Position numbers and translations under genes: made by a program. 7,817 nt of DNA from NCBI GenBank assembly GCA_003454975.1, contig DMST01000239.1, forward strand, positions 1-7,817, read 5' to 3'. Below the pieces are notes generated by a model, which had not been told where the DNA came from, ran no database searches, and worked only from the letters and a program-made list of their open reading frames with translations. Origin of the DNA: Cytophagales bacterium (GTDB taxonomy: Bacteria > Bacteroidota > Bacteroidia > Cytophagales > Cyclobacteriaceae). Positions 1 through 5,280 of this stretch are shown piece by piece (within the stretch, counting starts at the first letter, position 1; every line of letters begins with the position of its first letter).

Positions 1-16
1 ATACAGAAGTAAAAAT

Positions 17-47
17 AAAAGGCTACCCTGCCGAGGAGTAGCCTTTT
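17..47. terminator. Bidirectional intrinsic terminator
   Basis: A 10-bp perfect inverted repeat (aaaaggctac at 17-26, gtagcctttt at 38-47) encloses an 11-nt loop. Read leftward, the hairpin ends in CCTTTT followed by ATTTTTA, a good U-tract. It lies 9 nt past the stop codon of the leftward small-peptide gene, so it should end that transcript. Read rightward it is followed by TTTTTGCTTTTG, so it could also end a rightward transcript entering from the left. Confidence 0.85.
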
Positions 48-55
48 TGCTTTTG

Positions 56-259
56 TTAGCAACCTTGATTGTTGCGACGACGACGGCGACGACGGCGACG
101 TCTTCTTCTATCATCGTCGGAAGAGGAATCTCCAGTAGCGTTTGTTGTAAAGGGAGGTTCCTCCGTGGTGCAGCAATTCTCATTATGATCGTCTCCACCA
201 AAAACCTTAATCTCTTGTGGGTTGATTGCGAATTTCTCAAATGATGCAAAGTTTTCCAT
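56..259 (-). CDS. Small GG-leader peptide with poly-arginine tail (RiPP-precursor-like)
   Basis: Predicted peptide of 67 residues starting at ATG 257-259. The frame is open further upstream only through non-ATG starts, and the extra residues look like untranslated sequence. Residues 1-20 (MENFASFEKFAINPQEIKVF) resemble the short Phe/Glu-rich leaders of Bacteroidota peptides exported and cut after Gly-Gly, and GG follows at 21-22. The putative core (23-67) has a vicinal Cys pair (29-30), eight Ser/Thr, a DDD block (48-50), twelve consecutive Arg (51-62) and a C-terminal NNQGC. Arg codons are mixed (three AGA, then CGT/CGC), so the run is kept by a trinucleotide-like tract but is not one pure repeat. 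The upstream sequence is A-rich with no strong Shine-Dalgarno. No modifying enzyme, peptidase or transporter is in the window. The leader reading comes from the motif alone. An unmodified arginine-rich nucleic-acid-binding peptide is the main alternative. Confidence 0.62.
   Translation of the reverse strand: MENFASFEKFAINPQEIKVFGGDDHNENCCTTEEPPFTTNATGDSSSDDDRRRRRRRRRRRRNNQGC
74..109. repeat. Imperfect trinucleotide tract encoding Arg12
   Basis: Nine ACG/GCG triplets are followed by three TCT triplets (plus-strand reading). On the minus strand these are nine CGT/CGC and three AGA codons, giving 12 Arg. Neighbouring ATC/GTC triplets (Asp) extend the low-complexity look. Changes in triplet number would keep the reading frame. 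Confidence 0.85.
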
Positions 260-664
260 AGCGCTGTTTTCTTTAGTGTGATTGAATATACGAATCCTCC
301 TGAGGAACGATTTTAGAGGTAAAAAGGCGCCTAGTAAGGTTGAGTAAGACAAGTTGAAAATCCGCTAGGTATTTTTTGAATCGGACGAATCGAAAATCGG
401 CAAAAAGCAATTAGCGTATCGTTTTATAGTTTATTTACGATTGCTTATCCTTGGAAATGCGTCATTCGTGGAGTCTTAGTTTCGATTCAGCCCAATTTCT
501 TTTGCCTGTAAGGTTTTTGTGTTCTGGGAAGGAAAATTATTCTTCACGGGAGCGGATTTTGACACATTTTGACAAAAAATCGACGATTTAGCTTCTAGCT
601 TATTGTATCGCAGTTCAATTCTTAATCCGAGAAATTGTAATATATTCCGATTTAAATTCTGGAA
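260..664. other. AT-rich divergent intergenic region (405 bp)
   Basis: No convincing gene is seen here on either strand. It lies between two divergently transcribed genes and so should hold both promoters. Possible -7-like elements are TATATTCA on the minus strand (about 282-289) and TATATTCC on the plus strand (641-648). Neither has a clear TTG partner at the expected distance. Other structure: gaatcg repeated at 378-383 and 387-392, ttttgaca repeated at 557-564 and 567-574, and tagctt repeated at 589-594 and 596-601. No riboswitch or RNA gene was recognised. Confidence 0.6.
557..574 (+). repeat. Direct repeat ttttgaca, 10-bp spacing
   Basis: Two identical 8-bp copies (557-564 and 567-574) start exactly 10 bp apart, one helical turn, about 90 bp before the sensor-phosphatase start codon. 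This spacing suits a tandem protein-binding site or two overlapping TTTG-type -33 elements. No matching -7 element at 19-21 nt was found, so the role is unknown. Confidence 0.4.
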
Positions 665-3600
665 ATGGTCTTTAGCGATAGATATAAGCGGGGTAGCCAA
701 GTATTTGTAGCTTTTTGTCGGTCATTACTGGTTCTTGTTTTCGTAATGAGTTCTGCACTTTCTGTGGGTCAAACCAGATACATTCGAAACCACGATCCTA
801 ACCAGTTAATCACACGATTTATTGGTGCCCAAAAGGGACCCAGAATGGGAGTTTCTCCCATCTTCTTTTCTGGCTGGCAAGGAGAAGATGGACTGCTGTA
901 TTTCAACAACGCTTACGGCCTTTACATTTTCGATGGCCAGCATTGGGACTATATTCAGTTGCCTGACCGGGGCCAAGTAACCGCCATGGCCCATAACGAG
1001 AGCGGGCAGGTATGGATGGGAAGTGATAGCGGGTTTGGGCAGCTCTTGCTCAATGAAAGCGGTCGTGAAACGTATCAAGAAATTGTGGATGAGGACCTCG
1101 GGTTTCCTGTGCCGCAAATCAGCCGTGTAGTGGATGCCTACTCACCGGGTATAGATACCGTCTTTTTTGTGACTAGCAACCAGATGTTCTTCAAGCTGGG
1201 AACGGATGCTGAATGGAGAACCTTAGGACGAAACACCAGTTTTGGTAAGTTCCGGGTGATGGGAAAAGACAGCCTGTTTGTGCAGCAGCGCGGCCTCGGG
1301 CTGTTCTACTTCAACGGTTCCTCCTTACAGCAGTATGATAACACAGATATCTTTCGTGGTGATGATCTGAAATTCACCTTGCCGCATCCTGATGGAGGCT
1401 GGATTCTTAGTGATGGGCTGAACCTGTACCGATACCAGAATAAGGTACTTACCCAGATTTTTTCGGAGTTCTCAAAGTCCCTCAAAGGGGGAACTATCAA
1501 TACCGCCACCTGGCTGGAAAATGGGTACCTGGCCATTGGTACCGCCTCCCAAGGAGTCTATATGCTCGATGCAGCGGGCAGCACCGTTTTGAGTTTTGAT
1601 CGTGACCAAGGACTTACGGACAACGGAGTATTGGGCCTTTTTGTAGACCGGGACGAGCAGCTCTGGGTGAGTACCTTCAACGGTATTTCGCAGATAGATT
1701 ATACCTTCCCTTTCCCGGAAGTGTACAACAACCTGGATGCAAACGGACCGGTTTATCACATCAATGAGCACCAAGGAGATATCTTTATTGGCTCGCAATC
1801 CGGGCTGTACATGTACATGCCGGAAACCAATCGGTCTACCCAGGTACCCGGCGTAGCTGGTAACATCAGGGCTTCCATTTCTTTCCGGGATGAGTACTTC
1901 TTTGGTGGTAATTTTGGCCTGTACCGGATGAATGACCAAGGGCAGGTGGCCCTCATCACCAACAAAAGTGTGAGGGATATTGATACCACCCGTACGGGAG
2001 ATGTGGTGATTTCCGGCGACGATGGCTTATTTACCATCGGCAAAGAGCGTGATAATGCCTGGAGGCTGAAGGATACGGTAGGAGGGTTGGCCGATGTAGG
2101 TTTTTACTACCTTGAGTTTCAGGATTCGTTGCTGTTTGCCAGTAGTCGGTCGGGGCAGATATTCGTGATCACGCCCAACATAGCGGGGCAGTTAGATTTA
2201 GTGACAGTGGCCACCTTGGATTCCACCTCCATCCGGTCTCCTAAGATTTTTAAAGACGGTAACGCTCTCTTATTTGGATCAGGAGACGGACTGTATGCGT
2301 TCAATGAAGACCGTACAGGACTGGTGGCTGACGGGAGGCTAGGTGAAAACTTTGCTGGTGGAAACTCCGATGTGTTTCGCTTGTTGCGAACCGGAGACTC
2401 CTATTGGTTTTACGGTGACCGCAAACTGTACCATGCTACCCCGAACGATAGTGGATTTGCTTTATCGGATCGCTTGTTTAAATACCTGCCTGGCGGTACC
2501 ATTTATTCCATATTTCAGGATTCGAAGGGCCGCTTGTGGTTGGGCGGGGTAGACGGAGTGTCGGCCTACGAGCCTACTTTCCCACTGGCCATCTCACATC
2601 CTAGCCAATCCATGGTGCGAAGGGTGTTTCAGGGAGATTCGCTCATCTACTTTGGACGAACCAATCCCCGACACTATTCAGAGAGCCAAGAGGCAGAGGC
2701 GGTTTTTTTGCCAGAGCAAAACGAATTCACCTTTTACTTTGCTAACCCCTCCTTTCGGGGTACCGAACGACTCTCCTTTTTGTATAAACTGGAAGGTTGG
2801 GAGCAAGATTTTGTTCCCTTTGAGGGTACAGATTTTAAGGTAACCTATAAGAACCTGAGTTTTGGCCGGTACACCTTTAGAGTGTATACCGAAAACCAGT
2901 TTCGGCAAGCCTCCGGGTACGGCACGTATTCTTTTGTGATATCTCCGCCCTGGTACTGGCAATGGTGGGCCTTTACAGCCTACGGTGTTTTGCTGCTCGG
3001 TTTTATTGTGTCTTTAGTGCTAGGCAATACCAAGCGTCTTCGAAATGCCAAGTCAAAATTAGAAGCCTTGGTGAACATACGGACGGAAGAGCTAGACCGG
3101 CAAAAGTCCCAGGTGGAAGATCAGAAAACGGAAATTGAGCATAAGAACCATAAGATTGAGGACCAGCTGAGGGTGCTCGAACAGAAGAATAAGCAGATCC
3201 AAAACTACAATGCTGAGCTGCTGGATAGTTTGCGCTACGCCAAGCGGTTGCAGGATTCCATCTTCTCCTCCGACCAGGATTTGCAACGTTACTTCCCCGA
3301 AAGCTTTGTGTATGCTCAACCCAAGGAGATTGTGGGAGGTGACTTTTGTTGGGTAACCCGGCAAGACGGCCAAGTAATCTTGGTGTTGGCGGATTGTACC
3401 GGGCACGGAGTGCCTGGGGCCTTTATGTCTATTGTGGGGTACAATATCCTACAGCAGATCATCATTCAAGAAAAGGTGACTTCACCCGGAGCCATTATGG
3501 CCCGTTTGGACAGGGCCATGCGCGATGCCGTGGCGCATTCAGAGTCTACCGCCATGAAGGATGGCATGGATGTATCCATTTGTACCTTCGATGCCGAAAA

Positions 3601-3967
3601 TAAAACGCTCAGATTTGCCGGGGCTTTCCATAGCTTATTCCTGGTGCGGGAAAGGGAGCTGCGCGAGATCAAAGGCAACCGATACACCGTGGGGGTTTAC
3701 TTTGGGGCTACCGAAAAGCACTTTGAAGAGCATAAAATTGCTGTGGAACCTGAGGACATTGTTTACCTCATGTCTGACGGTATTCAGGACCAATTTGGCG
3801 GCCCCTATGACAACAAGTTGATGAAAAAAGGATTGAGGGCCATCCTCATGGAAATCCATGAAGAGGCCCTTGACGAGCAGCGAGATCTATTGGCCAGCCG
3901 CGTTAACCAATGGATGGGTGGTCACGAACAGATAGATGATATTCTGGCCATGGGCATCAAGTTCTAA
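665..3967 (+). CDS. Membrane sensor: beta-propeller/Y_Y_Y domains with SpoIIE-type PP2C phosphatase output
   Basis: Predicted 1100-residue single-pass sensor that would turn a periplasmic signal into Ser/Thr dephosphorylation of a cytoplasmic target. Residues 1-35 form a signal peptide (basic DRYKRG, hydrophobic 13-34, likely cut near SVG/Q). This supports ATG 665 over ATG 746, which would lose that segment. Residues about 60-640 carry two-component-regulator-type propeller repeats, clearest at 75-100, 107-127, 324-345 and 614-637 (pattern D..G.lW.G...G). A Y_Y_Y-like Ig domain spans about 687-759. A membrane helix follows at 768-787 after PPWYWQWW, then a charged coiled coil at 790-857 and the SLRYAKRLQDSIF lead-in. 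The SpoIIE/PP2C domain (about 885-1100) keeps its metal-binding acids: GGD893, D910 in ADCTGHGVPGAF, DGMD966-969, SDG1037-1039 and DD1091-1092. There is no histidine-kinase, receiver or DNA-binding domain. The phosphoprotein target is unknown. The stop codon overlaps that of the convergent gene. Confidence 0.93.
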   Translation: MVFSDRYKRGSQVFVAFCRSLLVLVFVMSSALSVGQTRYIRNHDPNQLITRFIGAQKGPRMGVSPIFFSGWQGEDGLLYFNNAYGLYIFDGQHWDYIQLPDRGQVTAMAHNESGQVWMGSDSGFGQLLLNESGRETYQEIVDEDLGFPVPQISRVVDAYSPGIDTVFFVTSNQMFFKLGTDAEWRTLGRNTSFGKFRVMGKDSLFVQQRGLGLFYFNGSSLQQYDNTDIFRGDDLKFTLPHPDGGWILSDGLNLYRYQNKVLTQIFSEFSKSLKGGTINTATWLENGYLAIGTASQGVYMLDAAGSTVLSFDRDQGLTDNGVLGLFVDRDEQLWVSTFNGISQIDYTFPFPEVYNNLDANGPVYHINEHQGDIFIGSQSGLYMYMPETNRSTQVPGVAGNIRASISFRDEYFFGGNFGLYRMNDQGQVALITNKSVRDIDTTRTGDVVISGDDGLFTIGKERDNAWRLKDTVGGLADVGFYYLEFQDSLLFASSRSGQIFVITPNIAGQLDLVTVATLDSTSIRSPKIFKDGNALLFGSGDGLYAFNEDRTGLVADGRLGENFAGGNSDVFRLLRTGDSYWFYGDRKLYHATPNDSGFALSDRLFKYLPGGTIYSIFQDSKGRLWLGGVDGVSAYEPTFPLAISHPSQSMVRRVFQGDSLIYFGRTNPRHYSESQEAEAVFLPEQNEFTFYFANPSFRGTERLSFLYKLEGWEQDFVPFEGTDFKVTYKNLSFGRYTFRVYTENQFRQASGYGTYSFVISPPWYWQWWAFTAYGVLLLGFIVSLVLGNTKRLRNAKSKLEALVNIRTEELDRQKSQVEDQKTEIEHKNHKIEDQLRVLEQKNKQIQNYNAELLDSLRYAKRLQDSIFSSDQDLQRYFPESFVYAQPKEIVGGDFCWVTRQDGQVILVLADCTGHGVPGAFMSIVGYNILQQIIIQEKVTSPGAIMARLDRAMRDAVAHSESTAMKDGMDVSICTFDAENKTLRFAGAFHSLFLVRERELREIKGNRYTVGVYFGATEKHFEEHKIAVEPEDIVYLMSDGIQDQFGGPYDNKLMKKGLRAILMEIHEEALDEQRDLLASRVNQWMGGHEQIDDILAMGIKF

Positions 3968-4203
3968 AGCTGGGATAGGGCCTGCCCTAGGGAGGCTCCC
4001 ATGCTGTTGAAGGTGGCGCCTACTGCATCCATAAACTCGGAATCAGCCACTAGGCCCTTTACTTCCTCATCTGTGTAGTCTAGCTCATCCAGCTTATACG
4101 TCTGCTCCAAACTGCCTAGTTCAAACTTGAGTAGGTATTTTCCATTCCAACCGAATAGCGTCACCTTGAATTTTTTGTGGGGAATATCTCCGAGTACCCG
4201 CAT
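3964..4203 (-). CDS. Conserved-looking small protein of unknown function (79 aa)
   Basis: I do not assign a function. The 79-residue product starts at ATG 4201-4203. It has no signal peptide or membrane helix. It begins with a beta-rich half (about 1-38: IPHKKFKVTLFGWNGKYLLKF) and then an acidic helical half (about 43-79: LDYTDEEVKGL...GASLGQALSQL). Its sequence suggests a single-domain cytosolic protein of a type common as 'hypothetical' in Bacteroidota. It begins 2 nt after the OsmC stop codon, so translation is probably coupled and the two are one transcript. Its TAG stop overlaps the TAA of the convergent sensor gene by 4 bp, leaving no room for a separate terminator. Confidence 0.8.
   Translation of the reverse strand: MRVLGDIPHKKFKVTLFGWNGKYLLKFELGSLEQTYKLDELDYTDEEVKGLVADSEFMDAVGATFNSMGASLGQALSQL
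3976..4000. repeat. GC-rich hairpins at the convergent gene ends
   Basis: tagggc (3976-3981) and gcccta (3984-3989) form a tight palindrome. It is followed directly by gggag/ctccc around 3990-4000. This lies just past the rightward sensor gene's stop codon, inside the last codons of the leftward 79-aa gene. There is no T-run on either side, so it is not a standard intrinsic terminator. It could stabilise or define the 3' end of the rightward mRNA, or be a by-product of coding sequence. Confidence 0.35.
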
Positions 4204-4205
4204 AG

Positions 4206-4622
4206 TTATGGTCTTTCTACCGTAGTGGTCACATTCAGTTTACTATTCAGGCTGCTGGATACAGAGCAATATTTCTCCACCGTAAGCGCTGTGTATTTCT
4301 CCATTTCCTCCTCGGTAGCGTTAGGAGAGGTAAGCACAAAGTGCATATCAATGGTATCGTAATACTTAGGGTCGGTATCCATCCGGTGTCCTTCGGCTTC
4401 AATCACCAGATTGTCCACTTGCCGGCGGCGCTTCTTTAGCATCTGAACCAAGTCTACAGCTGCACAACTGGTCACTGCCGAGAGCACCAGGTCCATGGGG
4501 GACTGATGGTTCTTCTCATCATCCGGATACATGTCAATCTTCACGGTGTTGCCTTGCGCATTCGTGGCCTCCCAATCATAGTCGGTGACCATTCGTGTGG
4601 TGACTTTCTTAGTGTTTCCCAT
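4206..4622 (-). CDS. OsmC family protein (peroxide/organic hydroperoxide defence type)
   Basis: The 138-residue product has the length and layout of OsmC/Ohr-like thiol peroxidases, which reduce peroxides in the cytoplasm using a pair of cysteines. Both expected cysteines are visible: C53 in AVTSCAAVDLVQML at the start of the central helix, and C119 in VEKYCSVSSSLN near the C-terminus. The SPMDLVLSAVTSC stretch is the typical family signature. It is closer to the broad OsmC/YhfA-like group than to classic Ohr by eye, and members of that group are not all proven peroxidases. ATG 4620-4622 is the start; its own Shine-Dalgarno is weak. A 24-codon ORF ends 16 nt upstream and the 79-aa gene starts 2 nt downstream, so it is the middle gene of a short operon. 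Confidence 0.88.
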   Translation of the reverse strand: MGNTKKVTTRMVTDYDWEATNAQGNTVKIDMYPDDEKNHQSPMDLVLSAVTSCAAVDLVQMLKKRRRQVDNLVIEAEGHRMDTDPKYYDTIDMHFVLTSPNATEEEMEKYTALTVEKYCSVSSSLNSKLNVTTTVERP

Positions 4623-4638
4623 GCGGTAAAGTTAGTGA

Positions 4639-4713
4639 CTACAATTGTTCTACTTTCATTCCAGGGGCAATCCGTTCGTCAATAGTACCCAACCGTAGGA
4701 TGGTTGACAGCAT
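4639..4713 (-). CDS. 24-codon small ORF leading the OsmC operon
   Basis: Reading leftward, ATG at 4711-4713 opens a 24-codon frame ending in TAG at 4639-4641. The product is MLSTILRLGTID followed by ERIAPGMKVEQL. It is preceded by AAAGGAG (4721-4727) at a 7-nt spacing, by far the best Shine-Dalgarno in the window. It ends 16 nt before the OsmC start codon. The peptide is not recognised; it has a short hydrophobic start and then a charged part, with no run of one amino acid as in classical attenuator peptides. It could be a real small protein, a leader peptide controlling OsmC translation, or chance. The strong ribosome site argues against pure chance. Confidence 0.5.
   Translation of the reverse strand: MLSTILRLGTIDERIAPGMKVEQL
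4690..4706 (-). repeat. Inverted repeat just inside the small ORF
   Basis: caacc (4690-4694) and ggttg (4702-4706) enclose a 7-nt loop. In the leftward mRNA this small hairpin would form a few codons after the start of the 24-codon ORF. With the 4720-4738 hairpin it gives the leader two adjacent stem-loops flanking the start codon. Confidence 0.4.
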
Positions 4714-4719
4714 AGTTTT

Positions 4720-4738
4720 TCTCCTTTGGCCGAGGAGA
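4720..4738 (-). promoter_or_regulatory. Hairpin overlapping the small ORF's Shine-Dalgarno
   Basis: In the leftward mRNA UCUCCU pairs with AGGAGA around a 7-nt loop (CGGCCAA), a 6-bp perfect stem. The 3' arm contains the GGAG of the Shine-Dalgarno, so the folded form would hide the ribosome site. No U-tract follows, so it is not a terminator. The pairing is seen in the sequence; its use as a translational switch is inference. Confidence 0.45.
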
Positions 4739-4746
4739 GGAAATAG

Positions 4747-4777
4747 TTGCAATCTATTCTTTAATAAATTATATTCA
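4747..4777 (+). promoter_or_regulatory. Candidate Bacteroidota-type promoter for the STAS-like gene
   Basis: TTG (4747-4749), 20 nt, then TATATTCA (4770-4777) approximates the Bacteroidota primary-sigma pattern TTTG-N19-21-TAnnTTTG. Transcription would begin near 4784, leaving a leader of about 27 nt before ATG 4811. The match in the -7 element is partial. Confidence 0.38.
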
Positions 4778-4797
4778 TAGCACGCTTTTTTATTCAA
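4766..4797 (-). promoter_or_regulatory. Candidate promoter for the small ORF-OsmC operon
   Basis: On the minus strand TTG (plus caa 4795-4797), 21 nt, then TATAATTT (plus aaattata 4766-4773). Transcription would start near 4758, about 45 nt before the 24-codon ORF. Its -7 element overlaps that of the divergent rightward promoter, so the two may compete. Confidence 0.38.
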
Positions 4798-4810
4798 TTA
4801 GGTGCCCCGA

Positions 4811-5215
4811 ATGAATCCGTTGGATTTAGATATTTCTGAATACCCCATGGTAATCGTTACGATTACCGATCAGCTTGATGCACAGATAGTGCACGAGGAA
4901 TTCAATAGGATAGAAGAAGCTTTGAAACAAACCCGGGGTCCGTACGTGATGATTACCCATACTTCCGGAAGGCTGGTAAGTGCCGATACCCGGGTAGCGA
5001 TTGGAGAACGGGTAGAACGGTTCTTTCAGGATTTCAAGGAGCGCCATCTCTTGAGTATCGTAGTGATCAAATCCCCCATTGCCCGCATGATGGTAAAGGG
5101 AGCTTTATTATTGGTGCGCTCAAAGAGTAAGATCAAACTGGTAGAAAGTGAGGCGAGTGCTAAAAAGCTGGCCCAGCAAACGCTCGATGCTTTCGATTCG
5201 GTACCCTTCCATTAA
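4811..5215 (+). CDS. STAS/SpoIIAA-like small protein
   Basis: A 134-residue cytosolic protein with no signal peptide. The alternation of strands and helices suggests a STAS/SpoIIAA-like (or SEC14-like) fold: strand at about 12-19 (PMVIVTITD), helix 24-41, strand 44-50 (PYVMITHT), loop SGRLVSADT, helix 62-77, strand 81-87 (LSIVVIKS), helix 90-103 and a C-terminal helix about 114-128. The family call is from fold pattern, not a diagnostic motif. The classic phospho-serine motif of anti-anti-sigma factors (D-S-S-G) is absent. GTG 4802 is in frame three codons earlier, but ATG 4811 has an AGG at an 8-nt spacing and is preferred. It is transcribed alone, divergent from the OsmC operon, and ends in its own terminator. 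Function is unknown. Confidence 0.72.
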   Translation: MNPLDLDISEYPMVIVTITDQLDAQIVHEEFNRIEEALKQTRGPYVMITHTSGRLVSADTRVAIGERVERFFQDFKERHLLSIVVIKSPIARMMVKGALLLVRSKSKIKLVESEASAKKLAQQTLDAFDSVPFH

Positions 5216-5220
5216 CAAGT

Positions 5221-5265
5221 ATAAAAAAACTCCGACCAGGAGTATCCAGCCGGAGTCGTTTTCGA
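5221..5265. terminator. Bidirectional intrinsic terminator between convergent genes
   Basis: actccg (5229-5234) pairs with cggagt (5251-5256), and gga/tcc inside the loop may add a second short stem. Read leftward, the hairpin is followed by TTTTTTAT, a strong U-tract suiting the icmF transcript. Read rightward it is followed by CGTTTTCG, weaker, serving the STAS-like gene. It fills the gap between the two stop codons. Confidence 0.8.
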
Positions 5266-5280
5266 TTTAGGTAGCCTCTT

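Noticed and set aside
74..109. Possible CRISPR or minisatellite array
   Set aside because: Only a triplet-level tract within a coding frame; no longer repeat unit and no spacers.
47..244. Rightward ORF of 65 codons with a hydrophobic start, antisense to the poly-Arg peptide
   Set aside because: Its Ala/Thr/Ser composition is just the other strand of the triplet tract, and its start lies at the terminator hairpin. The leftward frame has the leader motif and a terminator in the right place.
476..700. Leftward ORF of 74 codons in the intergenic region
   Set aside because: It begins at TTG inside the sensor gene, lacks a ribosome site, and its composition looks like translated non-coding DNA.
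665..3967. Hybrid two-component system (HTCS) sensor kinase
   Set aside because: The periplasmic part fits, but there are no HisKA, HATPase, receiver or AraC domains. The C-terminus is clearly PP2C/SpoIIE.
4720..4738. Hairpin upstream of the OsmC operon as a terminator
   Set aside because: No T-run follows on either strand. The overlap with the Shine-Dalgarno favours a translational role.
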